From Teratosphaeria epicoccoides (taxonomy: Eukaryota > Ascomycota > Dothideomycetes > Mycosphaerellales > Teratosphaeriaceae): a stretch of 38,885 nt of DNA. The position numbers and the translations under genes were made by a program. Location of the stretch: assembly GCA_021401465.1 (NCBI GenBank), contig JADDMT010000202.1:1-38885 (forward strand), read 5' to 3'. Shown piece after piece: positions 1 through 8,751 of the stretch (position 1 is the stretch's first letter; every line of letters starts with the position of its first letter). The notes below the pieces were generated by a model, which was given only the letters and a program-made list of their open reading frames with translations, searched no databases and was not told the DNA's origin.

Positions 1-228
1 ATCAGTTGTCGACGTAGGACGCCCCCACGTCGCTGACCCTACGGTACCCCTACGGGGTTAGGCTCGGACATGCTTTCCCTAATTGAGGAGCGTCGGGGGT
101 TATAAGCACCCTTAGCGCCACCTCTGCAATAAGCAGAAAGTAGCGCTGTCTTGTACCTACTAAAAGGTCGGATTACTCTGTCACACTGCGAGATATTTTC
201 ATATCATATAGCACATATATCTATATCA
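1..228 (+). repeat. Family A LTR, 3' part (element A0, cut by window start)
   Basis: This is the 3' 228 bases of a 360-base family A LTR in forward orientation, ending in CTATATCA at 228. It is nearly identical to the reverse complement of the LTR at 3740-4099; I see about four differences, all C/T or G/A. The bases after it (AAAGG, 229-233) continue the pol sequence of A1 without loss, so the simplest reading is the 3' LTR of another family A copy (A0) inserted into A1 with AAAGG as half of a target duplication. The rest of A0 would lie left of the window. Confidence 0.85.
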
Positions 229-3200
229 AAAGGGTTCTTCAGACATCGCATGCTCACCGCATGTGAGCTAGTTAACTACTACACGGATCGAGCTAGACAC
301 GGTCGCCATAACTGCTAGATAGGAGGGTTCGTTACTAGCGGAGGCCGTGAGGCCCCATTAGACCCGCAGTCGACCTACAAGAGGAGCTAACGACAGATCG
401 CCGCCCTAAACTGCAAGCTTCGTTTGCAGCGTAGGGAGAAGCTGTTAGTTACCCTCTTCCCTAGTGTCGTAGTCTAGTCGTCGCGAAGGACCGTCAGCCG
501 GATTCGTCTTTCCGGAACGATGCTAGATAACGAAGTCAAAGCTAGCGAGGAAAGTCGCCTACCTTGCTTGCCGACTACTTAGCTGCTTCACGCCCATGAA
601 GCCGCGAAGGTTGTTATGGTCAGTGAGCACCTTAATAGGGTGCGCTGCGCCTTCGAGGTAGTGTCGGTACTCCTTGAAGCCGTTAACAATAGCTAAAAGC
701 TCTTAGTCGTGAGTCTCGTAGTTAAGCTTAGCGCCCTGCATCTTCCGCGACTAGAAGGCAATCGGGTACTATCGCGTACTGCCTTTGTGCGACTAGAGCT
801 GCGATATAATTGCGGCTATTGCGAATTTTGAAGCATCGGTCTCTATCCGGATCTTCGCAGCGGGGTCAAAGTGCCGAAGTATGGGCGCAGTTTGAAAAGC
901 TGCTTTGAGTTCAGAGAAGGCCTTGCTCTGAGCCTCCTCCTAAGGCACTTTCCCTGGCTTTTTTCCTCGAACCGCGCCCTTTGCGAGGGCCGTGAGAGGA
1001 GCCACGATCTTCGAGTAAGATCGTATGAATCTGCGGTAGAAGTTAGTAAATCCTAGGAACACCTGCACTTCTTAGAGGGTAGTTAGCCGCGGCTACTCCG
1101 CGATTACAGACACCCTTCGGTCATCCATGATGACTCCTTCCGTAGAGACGATGTATCCGAGAAACTCAATCCTATCCGTCAGGAATGAGCACTTCTTTAG
1201 GTTCGCGTAGAGGGCGAACTTGCGGAGCCGTTCGAGCACTATACTTAGATGCCGCATATGCTCCTCCTTCGAGTCGGAATAGACTAGTATATCGTCTAAA
1301 TACACTACGTAGCAGGTGTCAACGAGGCCGGCTAGGGCCCGGTTAATATACGCTTAGAACGTCGCTAGTGCGTTAGTCAAGCTAAACGGCATCACCGTAT
1401 ACTTGAAGTGTCTGTACTACGTTCGGAATGTAGTCTTCTACTCGTCGCCCTTTCGGATCGGTATCCGGTAGTAGGCGTCCTTCAAGTCGATAGACGAGAA
1501 GATGGCGGCGCGACTAAGGCGGTCAAGCGTCTCGCTAATAAGTAGTAGGGGGCAGCGGTTCTTCTAGGTTACCGCGTTAAGGCCCCTATAGTTAACGCAT
1601 AGGCGGAGCGTGTTATCCTTCTTCAGGACGAACATAACTAACGCTCTAGCCTCGCTGTCGCTTCGTCGGATCCACGCGTTCCTTTGCGCCTTGTAGAGGT
1701 AGTCTCGAAGTGTTTCGAGCTGCGATTCCGACATAGGGTACAGAGGTCGATGCGGAGGATTGTAACCCTCCTTAAGGTTAATCGCATGTTCCGCGTCTAG
1801 GGCCCGGGCATGGGCCGCAGCCTCTGCGTCGAAAATATCGGCGTATTCCTCTAACTTAGGCAGAAGGGTAACGTCTTCCTTGACGTTCCGTATGCGGACC
1901 GCATACACGCATTAGACCTTCTTCATGTCCTTGTAGAAGCTGTGTGCGTCACGCATCCGCACTGTAGGAACTTCGCCTATGGAGCTGTAGAACTAGTTGT
2001 CGGTAGCTCCATCAACAACGACTCCCTGCTTGTGGCGCCAAGGGCGGCCGAGTAGGAGCTCCTCATTAGGAACGTCTTCGGCGTAGAAGACTTCGTTAGT
2101 CTCGCGCACTTCTCCCGAGGAGTCCGCAAGTTAGAGGCGCACGTTGTACGCGCCTCGAGCCGCTACGCCTTCGCCCCGAAAAGACTTCATGGTAGGCAGC
2201 AGGGCTCCTGGGATCGGCTTCAAACCGAGCCGTACGATTACCCTCTAGGGTATCACGTTGACCTCCGCAAGGTCATCTAACATATAGTCTACTAGCTCGA
2301 GCGAGCCATTAACTCGGACCGCGCCGGATAGGCGCCGCGCAGGCCATGAGTCTACACTATCGGTGACAGACAGCTTGGATACCCGCGGTAGCCATTCGGT
2401 TGTCTCGGGCTTGTCCTTCTTTCGCCTCCCCTCCGGGGAGGTTTCGGACACCTTGCTTACCTTCTTCCTATCACTTCGTTTAGGACAGCGAGCCGCCTAG
2501 TAGTCCCTCGCTCCACAGATGTAGCAGCTACTCGGAGGCTTCTCGCTACTGTCTTTTGGCTCGGAGGGCTTGCTCCTCCGGAATGAACTACCGCGTTAGA
2601 CGTGGCCCCTAGGGCGCTTGTAATAGCGGCCCTTCGGGGGGTCCTTAGGGCTTAGACGCTTATTGTCCTTACCGCCCGATTTTCCATTTCGCTTCAAGGT
2701 GATTTCCATACGTGTCGCAAGGGACACGAGGTCTTGCCGAGTTGTCGGAAGTTCATGAAAAGTCATGATTGTGTTCCGAAGATCGTCATCGAGTTTGACG
2801 AGCAAGTGCCGCACGCGTTACGTCTCGGTATAGGGTAGCATCTGTCCCTCGAGCGTGGCGAGATAGGTTGCGAAGCTAGAGGTTGTTTGTCCCTTCCCCT
2901 GCTTAGCCTTCTCGTACTTGACGGACACGGTAAGGGCGCGATTCCCCGGATCCTCGACCTAGTCGACACAGAACTAGCGAAAGTCCGCCCACGTATACGT
3001 TCTGTCGTGGACCCGCATAAGGTCATACCGCTCATGCTAATTGTTGCGAGGTTCCTTATCCTCTTCGAGCTACATCACACTAAAGGCGACTCGTTCGCCC
3101 TCTGTGGAATATCCGCGTAGGTTAAGCACGAAAACTGCCTCACATGCCTGCAAGAAAGTTCGAGCCTCCTTCAAGGTGTCTCCCTTAAACGGCTTCGGGT

Positions 3201-3690
3201 TGCGTGCGTTACGACTACCTCCCGGTTAGCCTACTATGGCCCCGAATTCAGGCACTAAGTTCGCGGGCACACGCGGAGGGTTTGCGCCTCCCGATAAGTT
3301 GTCTTCGCGGGTCCCTAGCGTGAAATCTCGCTAGATTTCTTCGTCTGCCGGTTCGTTAGTACCGCTCATGGCGACGTCTTCGTCGTCCTCGCTGTTGTCG
3401 CTGCTAGGAGCGGTGCGGCTCCAGCTCTGGTTCGCAAGGCAGTTCGCGACCTAATCGACAATCATGGCTACGAGGGCCGGGTCGATGGTCGGGGTTAGCT
3501 GCGGTCCCTGTGCGGGGGGTCTATTGCCTAGTCCGCCGCGTAATTGTCCTCTAGCGGAACCGTCGCTCGATGCAGTGTCGCTCGCAGCGGTTACTTCTGC
3601 GGGCTAGTTACTCGGGCTAGCTTCGCCATCGCGGGCGCTCGGGATGGCGCTCGCTACGCGTTAGTTGCGAGTTCGTAGTGCTCTAGACAT
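229..3690 (-). pseudogene. gag-pol: gag-pol of A1 (Gag, protease, RT, RNase H; RIP-inactivated, 3' truncated)
   Basis: One reading frame runs without a frameshift from an ATG at 3690 to 229, 1154 codons, broken by many TAG stops. In order: Gag, with open stretches at 2596-2814 and 2245-2451; a CCHC-like knuckle with CYICG near 2510-2530; a protease-like segment at MLDDLAEVNVIP near 2245-2285; RT with LRLCVNYRGLNAVT near 1564-1610 and YLDDILVYS near 1270-1305; and RNase H with TDAS near 825-840. It lines up with A-L codon for codon over 3462 nt with no indel, so decay is by transitions only. Integrase and chromodomain are missing because A0 interrupts the frame at 229. The protein would be the structural and enzymatic polyprotein of a retrotransposon; this copy cannot make it. 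Confidence 0.88.
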
Positions 3691-3739
3691 ATCGTAGTAT
3701 TCTCTGCTAGACTGCAAAGCAGGGGGGAGAAAGCAGAAC

Positions 3740-4099
3740 TGATATAGATGTATGTGCTATATGATATGAAAATATCTCGCAGTGTGACAGAGTAATCCGA
3801 CCTTTTAGTAGGTACAAGACAGCGCTGCTTTCTGCTTATCGCAGAGGTAGCGCTAAGGGTGCTTATAACCCCCGACGCTCCTCAATTAGGGAAAGCATGT
3901 CCGAGCCTAACCCCGTAGGGGTACCGTAGGGTCAGCGACGTGGGGGCGTCCTACGTCGACAACTGATCCTACTCGGACGACATACGAGCCAACGTATGTA
4001 CGAAGGACCCCCTTGCCATATGTGGCAGGGTCGCTGCATGCCAAGGGCGGCCATTAGAACCCATGCGGTTCAAATGGTCCCCTAGTATCAACCGTATCA
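3740..4099 (-). repeat. Family A 5' LTR of A1
   Basis: 360 bp, from TGATATAG at 3740 to CCGTATCA at 4099 on the plus strand, which is the family A LTR read in reverse. The internal side (AGTTCTGCTTTCTCC when read on the minus strand) matches the primer-site region of A-L. It shares private variants with the LTR fragment at 1-228. Confidence 0.9.
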
Positions 4100-4337
4100 T
4101 ATTATAGTTGACATAATTGTAGTAGACACTACCCTTATTAAATCTGCTGATGTAGATCTTAGCTATACTTCGGTTAGTACAAGCCATGCTTACCTCGCGG
4201 GTAGGGGACGCCTTACTAACACGCGGAGGAGAGATGTGTGCAGCTTGGCTGCTAAGGTTGTTAAGGCATTGTCAACACAAGCGATAATCGCGGGTAGAGC
4301 AAGTAGCGTTAAACTTAGTCTGTAGCATATAAGCTAT
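4100..4337 (-). pseudogene. Antisense cysteine-rich ORF of A2, N-terminal fragment
   Basis: Corresponds to the first about 80 codons of the 498-codon antisense ORF found intact in frame at 29071-30567 and 32069-33565. The initiation codon is changed from ATG to ATA (plus strand TAT, 4335-4337). The readable part includes IYISRFNKGSVYYNYVNYN, in which Tyr occupies positions that are Cys in the other copies, the expected RIP outcome of TGY codons. The remainder was separated from it by the A1 insertion at 4099/4100. Function is discussed at 32069. Confidence 0.75.
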
Positions 4338-4492
4338 TATTGCTAAGATGAGTTAATTGATCTTGATTAATCGATTAAAGAAGAGGAAGCTCTAGTTTAG
4401 ACCTACAGACATAGCAAGGCGCAAGCTAAGCGAAATAGAAGTAGAGGTTAATGTTAGTGTTTTAGAACAGGAAGTTTAGGAAAGCGACGAGG

Positions 4493-4500
4493 TTTTTATA
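4493..4500 (-). promoter_or_regulatory. TATA box of antisense gene (A2)
   Basis: Minus-strand TATAAAAA, about 155 bases upstream of the mutated start codon, preserved at the same place in A-L (30723-30730) and A-R (31906-31913). Confidence 0.55.
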
Positions 4501-4685
4501 CTCTCTGACAGCCCCCCTGTTACCTACCGCAACTATTAAGCTAGTAACTCGAACTACATGCGCAGAGTACCTACCTTTAGTTAACTTACAAGAGGACCGA
4601 ATAATGCAAGAACAGATAACGCAGCTGTTATGCATGTGCGCCGACTACACTCGTACTAGTCTACTAGCATGAAAATATGGCGAGG

Positions 4686-5044
4686 TAATATAGATATATA
4701 TGCTATATAATATGAAAATATCTTGTAGTGTAACAGAGTAATCCGACCTTTCTATAGGTACAAGATAGCGCTACTTTCTGCTTATTGCAGAGGTAGCGCT
4801 AGAGGTGCTTATAACCCCTAACGCCCCTTAATTAGGGAAAGCATGTCTAAGCCTATCCCCGCAGGGGTATCGCAGGGTTAGCGATATAGGGGCATCCTAC
4901 GTCAACCATTAATCCTACTTAGATGACATACAAGCTAATGTATGTACGAAGGACCCCCTTACTATGTATAGTAGGGTCACTACATACTAAGGGCAGACAT
5001 TAGAACCTATGCGGCTCTAATAGCCCCCTAGTATTAACCGTATC
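4686..5044 (-). repeat. Solo LTR, family A, with CGAGG target duplication
   Basis: 359 bp reversed family A LTR, TAATATAG (RIP form of TGATATAG) to CCGTATCA. It is flanked by CGAGG at 4681-4685 and again at 5045-5049. The empty site, with a single CGAGG, can be read in reverse complement at about 31721-31725. It is therefore a separate insertion reduced to one LTR by recombination. Confidence 0.9.
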
Positions 5045-5501
5045 ACGAGGCCCGTACTAGGAGCGCGCTCCTACTGTTTTGAGTAGTACGCGTAGAGTAT
5101 CCGCGTATATTCCTACTACCCCTAAGGTTCTATAACATGTTCTTTATAGTCATGACTAAATAGGGACGGCTAAGCTAGTTAGCGAGGCTAGCGCGCATGC
5201 TCGCCCTACTATTTCAAAGATTAACTAAAGTATGTACTTATAGTTTCCTAATATCTTAATCTGCATGTAAAGCGAAGGTGTCGCGAAGCTGCCTAACATG
5301 TGACAGATTAAAACCCGCCCGAGTTAGTAGCCTCTACCTCGTACTCGCTATGAAGGTGTTAAGGTATACGCATAACATATGTTATATAGGCTATCTACCT
5401 ATTTACTCTTACGTAGTATAAGTGTGCTATATCCTGTACCCTATATATTCCGCGCGTATTACTTAGTAAGGCTAGGGACATCCTCATAGGAGGAGGGGCA
5501 G
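5045..5501 (+). other. 3' untranslated region of family A (A2 copy)
   Basis: Non-coding stretch of about 457 bases between the antisense-gene promoter and the 3' LTR. It matches the reverse complement of 31271-31725 in A-R with transition differences. I see no reading frame in it. It contains a short inverted repeat AGGAGCGCGCTCCT at about 5059-5072. Confidence 0.75.
5488..5501 (+). promoter_or_regulatory. Polypurine tract of A2
   Basis: AGGAGGAGGGGCAG lies directly against the 3' LTR start (TGATATAG at 5502). This is the position of the plus-strand DNA primer in LTR retrotransposons. The same tract occurs reversed at 31271-31284 in A-R. Confidence 0.8.
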
Positions 5502-5861
5502 TGATATAGTTAATACTAGGGGGCTATTAGAGCCGCATAGGTTCTGATGTCTACACTTAGCATGTAGTAACCCTACTACATATAGTAAGGGGGTCCTTCG
5601 TACATACGTTAGCTTATATGTCGTCTAAGTAGGATTAATGTTTAACGTAGGATGCCCCTACGTTGCTAACCCTACGGTACCCTAGCGGGGTTAGGCTTAG
5701 ACATGCTTTCCCTAATTAAGGGGCGTTAGGGGTTATAAGTACCTCTAGCGCTACCTCTGCGATAAGCAGAAAGCAGCGCTATCTTGTACCTATTAAAAGG
5801 TCGGATTACTCTGTCACACTACGAGATATTTTCATATCATATAGCATATATATCTATATTA
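5502..5861 (+). repeat. Family A 3' LTR of A2
   Basis: 360 bp, TGATATAG to CTATATTA (terminal CA changed to TA). It joins family C sequence at 5862. Confidence 0.9.
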
Positions 5862-8131
5862 CATAGGTATACCTCTAAGGCCTGATTCTTGATCTCTGTT
5901 TAGCTATCTGTTCGTAGATAGTACGCCGTAGATAGCTTGTGTTTAATTCCGAGCGTTACTGTAAGCGTTTTCTAGTAACTTGATGTTAAGAGCTTATCTC
6001 TATCTGTAATGTATGTCTTCAGGAATCTGTAGTATCACACAAGTCTATCTAGTAGAAGGTACCTAAGTTACTCTGCTATACTTGCTTCGTTAGCAGGAAT
6101 AAAGTATGCATATTTCGTAAGCCTATTAACTATGACAAGTATCATGTCGTAGTTATGTCCTATGACTAGGTCTTTACATTTTCGTAGTTTCATAATGAAA
6201 TCCATTATTACTTTGTCCTATGGTTACTCTAGAGGTCTTTTAAATTAAATGTGTCTGTACTTAGCATGTCTATTAGCTTTATTCCGCTAACATTATAGAC
6301 ATTTTTTGATGTATTCTAGAATTCGTTGTCGCATGTGTAGGAATCCGAAGCTTTGCTTAACTAGTTCTATTATTTTCAAAACTCTAGGGTGTCCATTTTC
6401 TGGCCTGTTATGATGCTATTATATATACTCTGTAACTCGTTCCTTAGGTACTTAGTACTTCCTATGTTTGATTAGGAACTATTCTTCGTTGTCTTAAAGA
6501 ACTCGCATAATAGTATTAAACTCCTTAGTGTTAGCACTAAGGCTTCTATCTTCATTTGCCTTAAGTTTTTTCTCTTACACTAGTTCCTAACTCTCTATAT
6601 AGTCGCTATAGCGGCTTAGTACGTCGGCTCTTCCGTTCTCGCGTCCTAGGGTATAACGGATTTCGAACTTGTACTACGCTAATAGCTCTAACTAGCGGGC
6701 TTGTCTTTAGGTTAGTACCTTAGTCGTAGTAAAGTAGGTTAGATTCTTGTGATTACAAAGAATCGTAAGACTCCTTACTCCTTCCGCATATACTCGCTAG
6801 TGTTACAATGATGTAACTATTGCAAGTAGCTTATTATCATGGATGTCGTAGTTTTGTTCTGCAGGTAACATCTTTCTTAAGTAATAGGCCATAGGGTGTC
6901 GTTTCCTATTATGCTGTTACATGAGGCATGCTCCTATAGCTCTGTCTGACGCGTCTGTTTCTATCTAGACTGCCTTGTTTCTATCGAATAATCGTAGCGT
7001 TAGTACTAAAGCGCATTGTTCCTTTAATCGCTTGAACGCTAAGTCTTCCTTTAGGCTCTAGTTCTATTTCTTGTCTTTCTTTGTAAGCTCTATAAGGGGT
7101 GCCGATGTTTTAGAGTAGCCTTTAATGAATTTCCTGTTATAGTTAGCTAGTCCTAGGAACGCCTGTATGTCCTTAACGCATGTTAGTGTTAGCTATTCCT
7201 ATATCGACTTAGTCTTTTCTAGATCGATCCTGATTCTAGTTATGCTAATAATGAATCCTAGGAATTTAACTTCTTTCTTGTAGAATTCGCATTTTTCTGG
7301 TGTAGTCTTGAATCCTACTCGAGTAAGTCGTTAGAAGATGTCCTGCGCTTGTCGTATATGCTTGTCAAGACTTCCTTTAGTGTAAACTAAGATGTCGTCT
7401 ATATATGCTATAACGTATACGTCTAGAAGTTCTTAGAGGACTTTATTAACAAGATCCTAGCATGACGCTAGGGCGTTAGTAAGTCCTATTAGCATGACTA
7501 AGAACTCGTAAAGTCTATATCTTGTTTAGAATGCTGTCATCTATTCGTATCTAGCTGCTATGCGTATTACGTAAAACGCATTACATAATTTAATCTTCGT
7601 ATACTAGTCTAATCTAGTTAATCAGTCTTGCATTTCTTTAATGTTTAGTAAGGGATACTAGTTCTTAATTATGATGTTGTTAAGTTGTCTGAAGTCTACT
7701 ACTAGTCGTAGTTTCCTGTTTGCTTTCAGAACAAACATTACTAGTAAGGCTGCTAAGGATGTCGACTTCTGTATCTAGCCTTTCTCTAGTTTCTCTTTTA
7801 GCTATTCGTCTAGGGTTTGAAGCTCTCTCTTAGACATTGCGTATAGGGGTCCCATAGAGGCTCTTTCCTAGGCTGTAAGTGTATCTTGTGATCCTATGGT
7901 TAATGTTTAGGTAAGGCCGCCTTGCCTCTCTTCTCTTTAAAGAGTCGCTTCTAGTTACTATACTCCTTAGGAATGTCTAGGTCCGAGATTCTAGTTTCAT
8001 TCTTTAATGGTACATGACTTCTACTATTCCCGTGATTATTGTCGTGACCCTCCTGACCTAACGGTAGTGTCGACCTAGGTTAAATACGGTTCTCTATAAT
8101 TCCTATTAATGCAAACGTCTTACAAGTCATC
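5862..8131 (-). pseudogene. pol: Family C pol, 3' part (RT, RNase H, integrase)
   Basis: Read on the minus strand from 8131 down. The RT active site reads VYVIAYIDDILVY at 7380-7420. RNase H starts with IETDASDRAIGACLM at about 6918-6968. The integrase core begins with MDFIMKL near 6190-6210 and continues with VIVNRLTKY near 6110-6130, followed by the second Asp region (ITDRDKLLTSKY) and YYLRTDS near 5930. It ends at 5862, close to where the catalytic Glu should be, because A2 is inserted there. Many TAG stops and at least one change of frame are present. The order and motifs are those of Ty3/Gypsy pol. The upstream protease and gag lie at 12764-15255. Confidence 0.82.
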
Positions 8132-8572
8132 TGTTATAAGTGTTAGGAGTACTGTAGGTTTCAGGATCATGAGGGTCCTAAGTGCTATAAGTCATAGGCA
8201 TAGTTATAGGAGAAAGGATCTGTCACGTAAGGATAGATCCCCGGATCTGTAGGGTTAGTCTACAGATCTACAGGCCTGCAGGGGAGAAGGGATCTGTTAC
8301 GGGATAATAGACCCTCGTATCTGTAGGGTTAGTCTATAGATCTACAGACATGGATCTGTTAGGTCTGTTAACAGATCTAACAGAGCTACTCTGTCTCTCT
8401 AGTATATAGGGATAGCTTCAGGATAGGCAGTTAGGAGCTTCGTGCTTAATTTAATTCCCTTTCCCTAGAGGATAGTTAGTTACAAGGATAATTGCTATTG
8501 TCGATATTCTTCATAGCTCTACGAGTCTAACACCTAGTTACCTTCCTACTATTAGTACCTACCCTTATGACA
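8132..8572 (+). repeat. Family B 5' LTR of B1
   Basis: 441 bp, TGTTATAAG to CTTATGACA. The TATATA at 8403-8408 is a candidate promoter element. The middle (about 8213-8390) is rich in GATCTGT/ACAGATC words arranged as two similar blocks of about 73 bases. It differs from the 3' LTR by scattered C/T and G/A changes. Confidence 0.9.
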
Positions 8573-8574
8573 TT

Positions 8575-8582
8575 TTAAGCAC
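8575..8582 (+). promoter_or_regulatory. Putative self-primer binding site of B1
   Basis: TTAAGCAC begins 3 bases after the LTR and is the reverse complement of GTGCTTAA at 8442-8449 inside the LTR, about 39 bases after the TATATA box. No match to a tRNA 3' end with the usual TGG start is apparent here. Interpreted as a Tf1-type self-primed site; not proven. Confidence 0.45.
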
Positions 8583-8751
8583 TACTTCTAAGGAAGCATC
8601 AGGGGACTCGTCGAGCGCTTGACATACGCCTATGTCAAGTAGTTCTTTAGCTGTTAGTTTAACTTCTAGCGACAGTTAACTAACACTATAAGAACAAGTT
8701 GCCGCTATACCTTAAATTACGTAGTAGCTCGAATCTATTCACCTTAGTGAG

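Larger units (their letters stand above)
229..4099 (-). mobile_element. Ty3/Gypsy chromovirus A1 (family A), 5' part, reversed
   Basis: Reversed family A element: 5' LTR at 3740-4099, then gag, protease, RT and RNase H read leftwards to 229, where A0 interrupts it before the integrase. The bases outside the LTR (TATTA, 4100-4104) are the likely target duplication, since the uninterrupted site in A-R (about 32297) carries the same sequence. Its host is the antisense-ORF region of element A2, so this is a same-family, opposite-orientation nested insertion. Confidence 0.85.
4100..5861 (+). mobile_element. Family A element A2, 3' remnant
   Basis: Forward family A element of which only the 3' end is in the window: part of the antisense ORF and its promoter (4100-4685), the 3' untranslated region (5045-5501), a polypurine tract and the 3' LTR (5502-5861). 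Its left side is interrupted by A1. A solo LTR sits inside it at 4686-5044. It abuts family C integrase at 5862 (CATAG, 5862-5866, is the candidate target duplication), so A2 is inserted in C. The internal sequence matches 30320-30910 and the reverse complement of 31271-31725. Confidence 0.85.

Noticed and set aside
2763..3035. Overlapping 90-codon minus-strand ORF (and its equivalent at 37749-38015), and the plus-strand 77-codon ORF at 2887-3120 (also 24536-24769 and 37867-38100)
   Set aside because: They lie in other frames of the Gag coding region and recur only because Gag recurs; Gag itself has the motif support.
1..4099. A DNA transposon with 228-bp terminal inverted repeats
   Set aside because: The inverted ends are LTRs of a Gypsy element known from other copies here, and the inside is gag-pol; opposite-orientation nesting explains the inversion.
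8213..8390. CRISPR-like array from the repeated GATCTGT words
   Set aside because: Spacing is irregular, units are diverged dyads within an LTR present in several copies, and there are no cas genes; the context is eukaryotic retrotransposons.
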